This document shows, piece after piece, positions 1-7,364 of a DNA stretch of 21,181 bases (positions within the stretch are counted from its first letter, which is position 1; the number at the start of each line of letters is the position of its first letter). The notes below the pieces were generated by a model. That model did no database searches. It had not been told where the DNA came from and saw nothing but the letters and a program-made list of their open reading frames with translations. The stretch is from a bacterium (GTDB taxonomy: Bacteria; SM23-81; DAOVCL01), in assembly GCA_029932675.1 (NCBI GenBank), contig JAOZPP010000058.1, positions 1 through 21,181 of the forward strand, in the 5' to 3' direction. Both the position numbers and the translations under genes were made by a program.

Positions 1-400
1 TAAATATCTCTCTGGCCTGAGGATTGTCCGTCTCCTCCGCAACCCTATTAAAGAAATCAATGGCCTTCCTCTCGTTTTCCATGGCTATCCGCAAGGCCTC
101 TATCTCGCTGGGAGCCACTTCCCCCTTTCGCCCCACCTCCCCCTGAAACACAGGAACCTCCCCCACCTTGGATGGCCTTTTGACCAATTCCTCCCACTCT
201 GTAGGGGTGATGATGGAGTCGAACATCTTCTGGAAGGTGTGCAGATGGTTGATCTCATCCTTTGCCAAGGTCTTAAACATCTTCTTTGCCAGGGGGCGTT
301 GGGCCTTATTGGCTGCCTCCTCGAAAAAGGCCCGTCCATCCTTCTCCAGTTGTATGGCCATCTTTATGGCCTCCACCACTTGGGGATTTACTTCACTCAT
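1..400 (-). CDS. Ferritin-like / rubrerythrin-like diiron protein (partial, 3' end off the left edge)
   Basis: The ATG at 400 follows a strong AAGGAGG Shine-Dalgarno site, and 133 codons are open to the window edge. The first helix pair has E19 and the E49-x-x-H52 motif of rubrerythrin-type diiron sites (LEKDGRAFF, then LAKDEINHLHTF). A linker of about 40 residues leads to a second helix pair that begins with E110 (AMENERKAIDFF). The last ExxH would lie beyond the edge. No rubredoxin domain is seen in the visible part. Members of this superfamily in anaerobes act as cytosolic peroxidases, oxidases or iron-handling proteins; which one applies cannot be read here. It is the last visible gene of the oxidative-stress cluster, 189 bases after another ferritin-like gene. 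Confidence 0.88.
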   Translation of the reverse strand, partial: MSEVNPQVVEAIKMAIQLEKDGRAFFEEAANKAQRPLAKKMFKTLAKDEINHLHTFQKMFDSIITPTEWEELVKRPSKVGEVPVFQGEVGRKGEVAPSEIEALRIAMENERKAIDFFNRVAEETDNPQAREIF

Positions 401-589
401 CCTTCCTCCTTTTTAGAACCGCCTAAAGGCGGGGGTTTCCGAGGGAACAGGCCTCTATCTGATACACCGCCCCCCAGGGGAATCACCCTGAGGTCAGCCG
501 GGCATCAACCCAAGGAAGGGAGGGAGGGATACCCTCAAGGGGCTTAGGGCCTCCTCCCCTCTCCCTTGGGTTTAAAATAGAGGACAAGG
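401..589 (-). other. Spacer between two ferritin-like genes with a short hairpin
   Basis: No open reading frame with a ribosome site fits here. A compact inverted repeat, CCGCC-TAAA-GGCGG, sits at 419-432 just upstream of the ribosome site of the leftmost gene. A looser CAAGGG/CCCTTG pairing lies near 536-570. Neither is followed by a U-run on the minus strand, so processing or translation control is as likely as termination. Confidence 0.35.
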
Positions 590-1093
590 CTATCCCCTCT
601 GCCGTCTAAGGGAGGTTAGCTCCCCGCTGAGCAGGGTGAGATGGCCCATCTCCTCCTTGATGATGGCCTCCACCTTCTCTCTGTTCAACCCTGGCGCAAC
701 CAAATCCCTAATCCCTTGGTAGAGGACTATGGAATCCCTCTCCAAGCCAATAGCCATCTGCAGGACATCCTCAACCGATTCCTTTCCCTTCAACCGTTCA
801 CTGGGGTCCCGACGCAGATCAAATACCTGCCCATCAGCTATGGCTTGCAGATACATGGCTGCCTCACCAGTAGGGTCAAACCCACCCACCACCCCTTCCC
901 CCCCAGAGAGGTCCTCCCTCAGGGAATGGAAGGTCCTCTCATGCTTCTCCTCCATAGCAGCAAGCCTATGCAGTTTCTCCTGCACGCCAACATCTGAAAA
1001 GCCCTGGGCCGCTTGGCGATAGAACTTGGCCCCGTTTCTCTCGATCTGCTCGGCTATCCCCAGGATCTCATCGGCGTTGAAATGGATGGCCAT
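590..1093 (-). CDS. Ferritin-like (rubrerythrin-type) diiron protein, 167 aa
   Basis: This is a four-helix ferritin-like protein with two complete half-sites: E18 with E48-x-x-H51 (AMEEKHERTF), and E118 with E148-x-x-H151 (KEEMGHLTLL). A linker of about 45 residues separates the helix pairs. There are no cysteines, so there is no rubredoxin domain and any reducing partner must be separate. The start at 1093 has GGAGG spaced normally. That Shine-Dalgarno lies inside the last codons of the ferritin gene just upstream, and only two bases separate the two reading frames, so translation is probably coupled. Peroxidase, oxidase or iron-storage activity are all possible; the fold assignment is secure, the exact activity is not. 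Confidence 0.87.
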   Translation of the reverse strand: MAIHFNADEILGIAEQIERNGAKFYRQAAQGFSDVGVQEKLHRLAAMEEKHERTFHSLREDLSGGEGVVGGFDPTGEAAMYLQAIADGQVFDLRRDPSERLKGKESVEDVLQMAIGLERDSIVLYQGIRDLVAPGLNREKVEAIIKEEMGHLTLLSGELTSLRRQRG

Positions 1094-1095
1094 CT

Positions 1096-1611
1096 TTATT
1101 CCTCCGCCGCCGGAGGCGGATTGAAGGTGCGTGCCCCCAACTCTCGATCGAGCATAATCAAACCGTGGCCGGAATCACCTATCCTCTCCAACATCTGGAC
1201 CACCTGGGAGGTAGAGGACTCCTCCTCCACCTGTTCGCTGACGAACCATTGCAGGAGGATGCCCGCGGGATGGTCTTCCTCCTGGGCAGCAAGCCTCACC
1301 AGATCATCTATCTTGGAGGTGATGAACTGCTCGTGCTGGTAGGCCTCCTGGAAGGCCTCCAGAGGTGAGGTCCAATCCCTTTTCGGCTGTGCCAGGGGGA
1401 GAAGCTCTACCCTTCCCCCTCTCTCCTTGATATGATCGAAAAACTTCATCGCATGGACGATCTCCTCCTGGGTCTGGGCTCTCATCCATTGGGCCATTCC
1501 ATCCAACCCCTGGGAATGGAAGTAGGCGACCATGGAGAGGTAGAGGTATGCCGACTCCAGCTCGTGCTTGATCTGCTGGTTCATCGCCTCCTCCATCTTC
1601 TTGCCAATCAT
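1096..1611 (-). CDS. ftn: Bacterial non-heme ferritin
   Basis: At 171 residues this has the usual length of FtnA-type ferritin, which assembles as a 24-subunit shell in the cytosol, oxidises Fe(II) and stores it as mineral. Ferroxidase residues E17, Y24, E50, H53, E94 and Q127 fall at the same numbers as in E. coli FtnA (family knowledge). I chose the ATG at 1611 over the longer frame from 1632 because it follows AAAGGAGGGG at good spacing and restores the normal N-terminus ([11 protein letters not shown]). Its ATG overlaps the TGA of desulfoferrodoxin as ATGA, so the two are translationally coupled. Storing iron next to superoxide and peroxide removal limits Fenton chemistry. Confidence 0.95.
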   Translation of the reverse strand: MIGKKMEEAMNQQIKHELESAYLYLSMVAYFHSQGLDGMAQWMRAQTQEEIVHAMKFFDHIKERGGRVELLPLAQPKRDWTSPLEAFQEAYQHEQFITSKIDDLVRLAAQEEDHPAGILLQWFVSEQVEEESSTSQVVQMLERIGDSGHGLIMLDRELGARTFNPPPAAEE

Positions 1612-1994
1612 TGGTTCTCCCCTCCTTTCCATAGCCCGTGCAGGTTACAGTAGGCACGGGCAGCCGTCTTTTTAGCCGGCACATCAAAACTTGCCTCTGG
1701 GGGGTCTCCGGGGGCAAGGAACTGGCGATAGACTCCCCCCCCGGTGATGAGCTCAATCCATTCGATGTGGTGGGCATCCTCCATAGGATGAGGCACCTCC
1801 CCCACCTTTACCTTCATCCCCCTCTCCATCCTCTCCACCACTGGGATGTGTTTCTCCTGGGCAGCGTCCACCGAATTTTCCCTCAGGAGAATCATCGGCT
1901 CTCCACAGCAGACGAGTTCTCCTTTCCCAGAATGTAGCACCTCCACTATATTCCCGCATATCCGGCACTTGTATATCTGTCTTTGCTCAGTCAT
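1608..1994 (-). CDS. dfx: Desulfoferrodoxin (2Fe superoxide reductase)
   Basis: Superoxide reductase reduces superoxide to peroxide without making oxygen, which suits an anaerobe. The N-terminal desulforedoxin-like centre I has C10, C13, C29 and C30. The catalytic centre II has E47-K48-H49, H69, H75, C116 and H119, numbers identical to those known for the Desulfoarculus baarsii enzyme. The full length of 128 aa is normal. The start at 1994 follows GGGAGG. It overlaps ferritin by four bases downstream and lies 63 bases after hcp. Electrons would come from rubredoxin, and a rubredoxin gene lies in the same cluster at 5106-5264. The peroxide formed is a substrate for the nearby rubrerythrin and peroxiredoxin. 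Confidence 0.97.
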   Translation of the reverse strand: MTEQRQIYKCRICGNIVEVLHSGKGELVCCGEPMILLRENSVDAAQEKHIPVVERMERGMKVKVGEVPHPMEDAHHIEWIELITGGGVYRQFLAPGDPPEASFDVPAKKTAARAYCNLHGLWKGGENQ

Positions 1995-2057
1995 CTTTCT
2001 ACCTCCCTATCTTGTCGTTCCCCCTTAAAAACCCACTTAATTCAATTATCCCATCAG

Positions 2058-3371
2058 CTATCCGCCAAGGATTGCCTTGATGTCCTCCTCGGGTTCACCG
2101 ATTAGCCGCAGATCGTAGTTCTTCTGCAGCACCTGGAGGATTTCCTCGTTCACCCAAGCCGGAAGGATAGGGCCGAGGTAGATCCCCTTCACTCCCAGGG
2201 AGAGGAGGCTCCAGAGGATGGCCACCGCCTTCTGCTCCATCCAACTGAGGATGAGGGTCAAGGGGAGATCGTTTATTCCCACGCCGAAGAGATCAGCCAG
2301 AGCCTCAGCGATCTCTATGGCCACAATCGAATCGTTGCACTGGCCCAGGTCGATGAGCCTGGGGATTCCCTCTATCTCACCCAGTGCAAGGTCATTGATG
2401 CGAAACTTGCCACAGGCCAAGGTGAGGACAACCGTATCCTGGGACAGCTTTTGGACGAACTCCCGGTAGTAGTTGGCCCTTTTCAGCGGTGAATCACATC
2501 CCCCTACCAAGAAGAAGTGACGGATCTTCCCCCTCTCCACCAGTTGCTTGATCTTCTCCGCTAAGGAGAGGATCACTGATTTAGAGAAACCTGTAGTAAG
2601 CACTATATCCCCCGCACTTTCATCGAGCGAGGGCAAGGTCTTTGCCTTCTCGATCACTGGGGTGTAGTCATATCCCTCGATGTGTTGCACTCCGGGAAGT
2701 CGCGCCGGGCCAGTGGTAAACATCCTCTCCTTATATTCCTCCCGGGGAAGAAGGACACAGTTCGAGGTGCCCAAGATGGCCACCGGGTATTGGGAGAAGA
2801 GCTGCTTCTGGTCGAACCAAGCCCTCCCTAAGTTGCCTACTAAATGCTCATATTTCTTCAAACCCGGGTAGCCATGAGCAGGGAGGAGTTCGGAGTGGGT
2901 GTAGACATTGATCCCTGTTCCCGCAGTTTGTTCCAAGAGCGCCGCCAGAGCCTTGAGCCCATGGCCGGTGGCGATGATCCCCTTCCCCTTAACGGTCCCC
3001 GTCAGCACCTGGGTGGGTTCAGGCTCCCCGAATGCCTCGATGTGGGCCTTCTTCAAAAGCCTCATCGTCCTCAGGTTCATCTCCCCGGCCTCCACCGCCA
3101 AGCGGACGAAATCCTCTGGGTCGAAATTGACATTGGTGAAGGTGGAGTAAAAAGCCCGCTCCACAAAGGCATCTATCTCTGGGTCAGTGTAACCTAACTC
3201 CCGGGCGTGGTAGAGGTAAGCAGACATCCCCTTGGTGGCTAATAACAGGTTGTCCTGCAACCTGGCCACGGTGGCCTCCTTGCCACATACCCCTTTTACC
3301 GTGCATCCGGTTCCCCTTGCTGTCTGGGAGCACTGGTAGCAGAACATATCCAATCTCTCCTCTTTAACCAT
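2058..3371 (-). CDS. hcp: Hybrid-cluster protein (Hcp), short class III form
   Basis: Hcp carries an N-terminal [4Fe-4S] cluster and a hybrid Fe-S-O cluster. It has been linked to hydroxylamine reduction, NO reduction and peroxide tolerance. Here the N-terminal motif is C11-x2-C14-x8-C23-x5-C29. The expected hybrid-cluster ligands are all present: H137, E161, C205, C292, C320, C345 and E379, plus K381. They match Desulfovibrio Hcp H244, E268, C312, C406, C434, C459, E494 and K496 with a near-constant offset. At 437 aa it lacks about 110 residues after the N-terminal motif, the hallmark of class III (archaeal/Thermotoga-type) Hcp. The ATG at 3371 has AAGGAGG; an internal ATG at 3347 (MFCYQC) also has a GAGGAG and is a possible start. 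Confidence 0.93.
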   Translation of the reverse strand: MVKEERLDMFCYQCSQTARGTGCTVKGVCGKEATVARLQDNLLLATKGMSAYLYHARELGYTDPEIDAFVERAFYSTFTNVNFDPEDFVRLAVEAGEMNLRTMRLLKKAHIEAFGEPEPTQVLTGTVKGKGIIATGHGLKALAALLEQTAGTGINVYTHSELLPAHGYPGLKKYEHLVGNLGRAWFDQKQLFSQYPVAILGTSNCVLLPREEYKERMFTTGPARLPGVQHIEGYDYTPVIEKAKTLPSLDESAGDIVLTTGFSKSVILSLAEKIKQLVERGKIRHFFLVGGCDSPLKRANYYREFVQKLSQDTVVLTLACGKFRINDLALGEIEGIPRLIDLGQCNDSIVAIEIAEALADLFGVGINDLPLTLILSWMEQKAVAILWSLLSLGVKGIYLGPILPAWVNEEILQVLQKNYDLRLIGEPEEDIKAILGG

Positions 3372-3408
3372 CGTTCCTCCTTAGGTAATTATTAGACAGA
3401 TGCCCGGC

Positions 3409-3912
3409 TTAGAATTTCACCAACTTCTCTCCCGGGAGGTTACACACTGGACATCTCTCCGGTGGCTTGCCCATATGGGTGTATCCACAAACAGGGCATA
3501 TATATATCTCCTGGCCTCCAATGTCCTCACCCCTCTCCACCTGGTCTTTGGCCAACTCATATAGTCCCCGGTGGATCTTCTCTGCCTCCAGGGCATAATG
3601 GATCGCCCTCTCCGCCCCCTTTTCGCCCTGAAGCTTGGCCACGGCATCATAGGCTGGGTACATCTCCTCTATCTCAAATGCTTCCCCTTCCAGGCCAGCT
3701 TGCAGGTTTTCCCCAGTCCCCTTTATTATACCTAAGTTGCGGGCGTGATTTGTGGCATGAACCTGCTCCGCATAGGCGATGGCCCTGAACAGCCTGGCCA
3801 CATTGGGAAACCCCTCCTTTTCCGCTATCTCGCTGAAGGCGAGGTACTTCATATGGGCCATAGACTCCCCGGCGAAGGCCTCTTGGAGGGCCTTTTCGGT
3901 CATCTTCTTCAT
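3409..3912 (-). CDS. rbr: Rubrerythrin (diiron domain plus rubredoxin-like domain)
   Basis: This NAD(P)H-peroxidase component reduces hydrogen peroxide at a diiron site using electrons passed through its own FeS4 centre. With the start at 3912 it has 167 aa. The four-helix domain has E16, E49-x-x-H52 and E111-x-x-H114. The C-terminal domain has C139-x2-C142 and C154-x2-C157. Three in-frame ATGs lie close together (3921, 3912, 3903). The one at 3921 touches the AAGGAGG, so 3912 (MKKMTEKAL) has the best spacing and the usual family N-terminus. The 180-residue version from 3951 would overlap the peroxiredoxin and is unlikely. It sits between prx6 and hcp. Confidence 0.96.
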   Translation of the reverse strand: MKKMTEKALQEAFAGESMAHMKYLAFSEIAEKEGFPNVARLFRAIAYAEQVHATNHARNLGIIKGTGENLQAGLEGEAFEIEEMYPAYDAVAKLQGEKGAERAIHYALEAEKIHRGLYELAKDQVERGEDIGGQEIYICPVCGYTHMGKPPERCPVCNLPGEKLVKF

Positions 3913-3926
3913 CTTTTTCATCCTCC

Positions 3927-4568
3927 TTAAAGCTTGCGGTGGCAGAACCACCAGTCAAAGCACTTATACTCCTCACCCCGGCGTCTGGCTGTCTCCTCAT
4001 CCATAGCCGGGGGGATGATTACCTCATCATTGATCAACTCATTGTCTGGCCAGTTGGCCGGGATGGCCACCCTCTCCCTATCCGATATCTGCAGCCCCTT
4101 GATCATCCTTACTATCTCGTCCATATTCCTCCCCAGTTCCTGGGGATAGTAGAGGATAGCCCTAATTACCCCTTGGGGGTCAACTATAAAGACTGCCCTC
4201 ACCGTATTCGTCCCCTTGCCCGGATGGATGAGACCAAGTAGGCCGGCAACCCTCCCAGTGTCATCGGCGATCACGGGAAACTGGATCTCTGTCTTCAGGT
4301 TGTCCCTAATCCACTCCACCCATTTGATGTGCGAAAAGACCTGGTCGATGCTCAACCCGATGAGCTCACACCCCAGCCCCTTTAGCTCCTCATACCGCCT
4401 CTGAAAGCCGACGAATTCGGTGGTGCATACAGGCGTAAAGTCAGCCGGATGGCTGAAGAGGATGAACCACTTTCCTGCATAGTGGCCAGGCAGCTTGAGT
4501 CTGCCTTGGGTCGTCTGCACCTCGATCTCCGGAAAATCCTCTCCAATTAGAGGTATCCTCACTTCCAT
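3927..4568 (-). CDS. Peroxiredoxin, Prx6 / archaeal type
   Basis: A thioredoxin-fold peroxidase of 213 aa. The peroxidatic cysteine is C48 in PVCTTE, with T45 and R124 completing the active-site triad. The long C-terminal domain ends with C203 and C209 ([13 protein letters not shown]), the arrangement seen in Aeropyrum and related Prx6-subfamily enzymes, where one of these cysteines resolves the oxidised C48. It should reduce hydrogen peroxide and organic peroxides in the cytosol using thiol donors; the protein disulfide oxidoreductase at 7361-8008 is a plausible reductase (inference). The start at 4568 follows AAGGAGGAG. The neighbouring rubrerythrin starts 14 bases after its stop. Confidence 0.94.
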   Translation of the reverse strand: MEVRIPLIGEDFPEIEVQTTQGRLKLPGHYAGKWFILFSHPADFTPVCTTEFVGFQRRYEELKGLGCELIGLSIDQVFSHIKWVEWIRDNLKTEIQFPVIADDTGRVAGLLGLIHPGKGTNTVRAVFIVDPQGVIRAILYYPQELGRNMDEIVRMIKGLQISDRERVAIPANWPDNELINDEVIIPPAMDEETARRRGEEYKCFDWWFCHRKL

Positions 4569-4589
4569 TTTAGATCTCCTCCTTTTTTC

Positions 4590-5093
4590 TCAATAAATTG
4601 GCCAGAACTTGTTATCATACCAGATGCTCTCCCTGAGCTCCTCGTCCAGCTCAGAGAGGAAGACCAAGTGGCTCTTCTCCCAGTCAGCCAGCCAGCGGTA
4701 GAGCCTCTTAGCCACTGGGTCATCTGTGGAAGCAGCGCTTTCCGCGTAGAACTTTACCGCCTTCTCCTCCATAGCCATCGCCGCGGATATGGCTGCTGCC
4801 TCATATCCCGCTGCGGAGATCTCCTTACGGACTTCTTTTGTAAGCACTGCTTTGGTTACAACAGAGGATCCTTTATCCATCTTCGGGGGGGTGAACTTGC
4901 CCTCCCGCTGGAGGTTACTATACTCCTTCTCCAAGATGGCGATGTGGCTCTCCTCCTCTATGGCAAGGGTGCGGAATATCTCCCCCACTACCTTGCTCTC
5001 CGTATGGTGAGAGGCAAATTCATAAAAGGATTTCCCCTGGCGCTCCAGGAGGATAGCCCCTTTGAGTATCCCCAAGGGTTCCACTTGCAGCAT
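4590..5093 (-). CDS. Ferritin-like diiron protein, 167 aa, aromatic C-terminus
   Basis: A rubrerythrin-type four-helix protein without a rubredoxin domain. The half-sites are E17 with E47-x-x-H50 (IEEESHIAIL) and E109/E110 with E139-x-x-H142 (DWEKSHLVFL). An insert of about 40 residues joins the helix pairs. The C-terminus, ending IWYDNKFWPIY, is rich in aromatic residues. The ATG at 5093 has GGAGGGAG in front and follows the rubredoxin stop by 12 bases, which suggests that rubredoxin supplies electrons to it. It is distinct in length and linker from the other ferritin-like proteins here, so it is not a recent duplicate. Function is likely peroxide or oxygen reduction. Confidence 0.87.
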   Translation of the reverse strand: MLQVEPLGILKGAILLERQGKSFYEFASHHTESKVVGEIFRTLAIEEESHIAILEKEYSNLQREGKFTPPKMDKGSSVVTKAVLTKEVRKEISAAGYEAAAISAAMAMEEKAVKFYAESAASTDDPVAKRLYRWLADWEKSHLVFLSELDEELRESIWYDNKFWPIY

Positions 5094-5105
5094 TCTCCCT
5101 CCTCA

Positions 5106-5264
5106 TTAGACAGGCTCAAAATCTCCCTTTCCCGCTCCACATATGGGGCAAACCCAACCCTCAGGGAGGTCTTCAAAGGATGTCCCTGGTTCTATTCCGG
5201 AGTTTGGATCCCCTTTCTCTGGGTCATAAACATACCCACAGATTTTGCATCTAAACTTGGTCAT
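5106..5264 (-). CDS. rd: Rubredoxin (52 aa)
   Basis: A small electron carrier with one FeS4 centre: C6-x2-C9 (FRCKICG) and C39-x2-C42 (WVCPICG), with the usual Y11-x-Y and the DPxxGD stretch. Length and spacing are canonical. Two ATGs are in frame. The one at 5270 is only two bases from the GGAGG, whereas 5264 is eight bases away and gives the normal 52-residue product, so 5264 is preferred. It starts 15 bases after the flavin reductase stop. The pair together matches the two domains of high-molecular-weight rubredoxin (Hrb), so the likely path is NAD(P)H to flavin to rubredoxin to superoxide reductase and rubrerythrins. Confidence 0.97.
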   Translation of the reverse strand: MTKFRCKICGYVYDPEKGDPNSGIEPGTSFEDLPEGWVCPICGAGKGDFEPV

Positions 5265-5279
5265 CTCCATCACCTCCTT

Positions 5280-5792
5280 TCAGCTTTCCTCCTTGATGTA
5301 GGTGGGGGCCTTCTTAGGAGATCTCCCCCCCTTCACCTGATGATAATAGGCGTAGGTCATCGGCGGGCGGTCAGCGATAATCTCTGCCTCCACTACCTGA
5401 CCAAAGAAGACAGTGTGAGTGCCCATCTCCGTGCTCTCTATCAGTTTAGCCTCGATGTAGCCTATGGAATTATCGAGAACAATTGGAGCACCAGTTATCC
5501 CTGATTTATAGCGGACGTCTTTGAACTTGTCAAGCTCCCTTCCCGATCGAAAGCCGAACTTGCCGATGAACTCCATCGGTGTATCCTCGGTGAGGATGGA
5601 GACCGTAAACGCTTTACCATTCCGGATGAACTCGTTGGTGAGGTTCTCCTTGTTGATGCAAACGGCGATCACTGGAGGTTCGGCACAGACCTGGAAGACG
5701 CTATTGGCGATTTGCCCATTGAACTTCTCCCCCGCCTTTGCGCTGACCACATACATCCCATAACCGATCTTATGAAGGGTCCTTAGGTTCAT
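5280..5792 (-). CDS. Flavin reductase domain protein (flavoredoxin / Hrb N-domain type)
   Basis: 170 aa of the flavin-reductase-like FMN-binding fold. Recognisable parts are the N-terminal NLRTLHKIGYGMYVVSA, the NGQIANSVFQV strand that packs on FMN, and the central ISKEN-like VCINKENLTNEFI. The C-terminal GGRSPKKAPTY resembles the linker found before the rubredoxin domain in Hrb proteins. It should bind FMN and move electrons from NAD(P)H to rubredoxin or another acceptor. The start at 5792 has GGAGGAGGAG. The order flavin reductase, rubredoxin, ferritin-like protein supports a reductase role for the cluster. Flavoredoxin is the alternative name for the same fold; the natural donor is not readable from sequence. 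Confidence 0.9.
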   Translation of the reverse strand: MNLRTLHKIGYGMYVVSAKAGEKFNGQIANSVFQVCAEPPVIAVCINKENLTNEFIRNGKAFTVSILTEDTPMEFIGKFGFRSGRELDKFKDVRYKSGITGAPIVLDNSIGYIEAKLIESTEMGTHTVFFGQVVEAEIIADRPPMTYAYYHQVKGGRSPKKAPTYIKEES

Positions 5793-5833
5793 CTCCTCCT
5801 CCTTATAAATGGATCCCAGGGTTTAGTGACCGA

Positions 5834-6331
5834 CTACCTGCTAAACCTTCCATCGTCTTTAGTTCTCCCCAGCTTGTTTAGCTCCTTAGCAAGCCAGCCA
5901 ATCTGAGCCTCCCGGAGGTCAAAATCCGGAACATAAGGCTTGATATCTAAGAGGGGGGTGGAGTCAACGATATCCACATCGCGAACGTAAAGCATCACCC
6001 CTTGCACTTTGAGAAGCTTTACTATCGATATGCCAATGGGGTTTGGGCGAGCCGGCGCCCGGGTGGCAAACAACCCATGCAACCTGTTATCCATATATGG
6101 CACCACTTCTAAGGAAACCTTCCCGGAGAGGTGGAAGTGGTAGATGAGGATGATATGCGAGAACCCCTCAATATCCTTTAGACCCTTGGCATATTCTGGG
6201 AAAAGCTCGACCCTTCCCTCCACGCCTGACGCACCTGCCGATTGGATCGGCGTCCCTGATGGTTCCTTGAATGGGGAATGGATAATCCCTATTGGCTTAT
6301 ATCTTATCTCATCAATTTGCTGAGTTTTCAT
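5834..6331 (-). CDS. trmO: tRNA N6-threonylcarbamoyladenosine methyltransferase TrmO
   Basis: TrmO (TsaA/YaeB family) adds a methyl group to t6A37 of certain tRNAs using S-adenosylmethionine. The family core is clear: YKPIGIIHSPF near the N-terminus, ATRAPARPNPIGIS around 90-102, and DSTPLLDIKPYVP around 123-136. With the ATG at 6331 it is 165 aa, without the C-terminal extension of E. coli TrmO. The start is uncertain. ATG 6331 has only a weak GAAAGAAG, while TTG codons at 6358 and 6355 follow a better AAGGAG inside the end of the phosphatase gene and would add 8-9 residues. It lies inside the redox operon with no obvious biochemical reason. Confidence 0.93.
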   Translation of the reverse strand: MKTQQIDEIRYKPIGIIHSPFKEPSGTPIQSAGASGVEGRVELFPEYAKGLKDIEGFSHIILIYHFHLSGKVSLEVVPYMDNRLHGLFATRAPARPNPIGISIVKLLKVQGVMLYVRDVDIVDSTPLLDIKPYVPDFDLREAQIGWLAKELNKLGRTKDDGRFSR

Positions 6332-6359
6332 ACTTCTTTCGGTATCAGGAACCAACAAC

Positions 6360-7364
6360 CTACTCCTTATTCCCCAAGGGGGCCTTAACCTTCCGGCGGG
6401 TAAGCCTAATCGCCGCTAAGGTGAGCTCGTCGCTTAACGGCCGCCCGCCCAAAAACTCGCCTAAGGAATCGATCACCTTTTCAATGAGGGCATCAGGGCG
6501 TAGCCTCTTACATCTTTGTAGGATTTTCCCTAACCTTTCCCGTCCATAGGCTTGACCTTTCCCGTCCTCTGCCTCGATCAGCCCATCGGAGAAGAGGAGA
6601 AGGGTCTCCCCTGGATGGAGCTTGATATTCCTCTCCCTATAAGTAGTCGCCCCCTCTATGCCTAAAGGAAACTGGGTCTCAGTGAGGGAACGCACTTCCC
6701 CTCTGGGGGTGAGGAGGAAGGGAGGCTCATGGCCTGCCGATCCATACCAGAGGATATCCCGGTGCAAAAGCCCAGCGAAGAGGGTAACAAAGGTGAGCTC
6801 TTCTTTGCCCTGCTCGCTGAGCACCTTGTTCAGCCTACCCAAGAGGTTAGCCGGAGAGAAGTTTTCCACCCAGTCCTCTGGCGTGGAATCTTCCAATAAA
6901 CCACCAATCTCTTCCGTGAGGATAGCCTTGAGTTTAGTGGCCTTCAACCCATGGCCCATAACATCAAAGAGCATAATCAACAAGGCGCTATCCCCCTCTT
7001 TCCCCCTCCAAGGGAAGCTATGGAAGTAATCACCGCCCATAAATACCCCAGGGAGGGAAAGGGAGACCACCTCTACTTGGGGGTAGTGGAACCGTTGAAT
7101 AGGTAAAACTTTGGGCAGGGGATAAATTACTTCTGTACTCCCGAAAAGCTCTTTTCCCTCAGACTGAGCAAACCTATGTAAAGTGGTGATCTCCTGAAGG
7201 AGCGCCAACCTGTGCTTTCTCTCCTCCTCAGCGAGCTGGATAAGCAATGCCTTTGTTTCCTCAAAAGGGGAGGATCTGCTTGCCGTTCGATAGTAATTGA
7301 AGGCCTCCACCTCCTTCTTTACCGCGCCACGGAGGATATTCACCAAGGGGAGGAGGCCCTTCAT
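6360..7364 (-). CDS. Ferritin-like helical segment fused to SpoIIE/RsbU-type PP2C phosphatase
   Basis: 334 aa. Residues 1-64 align by eye with the first half of the rubrerythrin-like neighbours: AVKKEVEAFNYYRTAS carries E18, and LAEEERKHRLAL carries E48-x-x-H51. Only one helix pair is present, so a diiron site would need a dimer. Residues about 95-320 are a SpoIIE-type serine/threonine phosphatase: GGDYF (D112), FDVMGHG (D134), GSAGHEPP (about 208-215), LFSDGLIEA (D260) and SDELTL (D312, where DD is usual in the family). It should dephosphorylate a protein, classically a STAS anti-sigma antagonist, under control of the N-domain. No anti-sigma or STAS gene is in the window. It overlaps the upstream gene as ATGA. 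Confidence 0.9.
   Translation of the reverse strand: MKGLLPLVNILRGAVKKEVEAFNYYRTASRSSPFEETKALLIQLAEEERKHRLALLQEITTLHRFAQSEGKELFGSTEVIYPLPKVLPIQRFHYPQVEVVSLSLPGVFMGGDYFHSFPWRGKEGDSALLIMLFDVMGHGLKATKLKAILTEEIGGLLEDSTPEDWVENFSPANLLGRLNKVLSEQGKEELTFVTLFAGLLHRDILWYGSAGHEPPFLLTPRGEVRSLTETQFPLGIEGATTYRERNIKLHPGETLLLFSDGLIEAEDGKGQAYGRERLGKILQRCKRLRPDALIEKVIDSLGEFLGGRPLSDELTLAAIRLTRRKVKAPLGNKE

Noticed and set aside
1304-1777. A minus-strand frame of 157 codons overlapping dfx and ferritin
   Set aside because: Out-of-frame shadow. Both overlapped genes have complete metal-ligand sets.
4668-5504. A plus-strand open frame of 278 codons
   Set aside because: It is antisense to three well-supported minus-strand genes (ferritin-like protein, rubredoxin, flavin reductase), has no ribosome site and resembles no protein.
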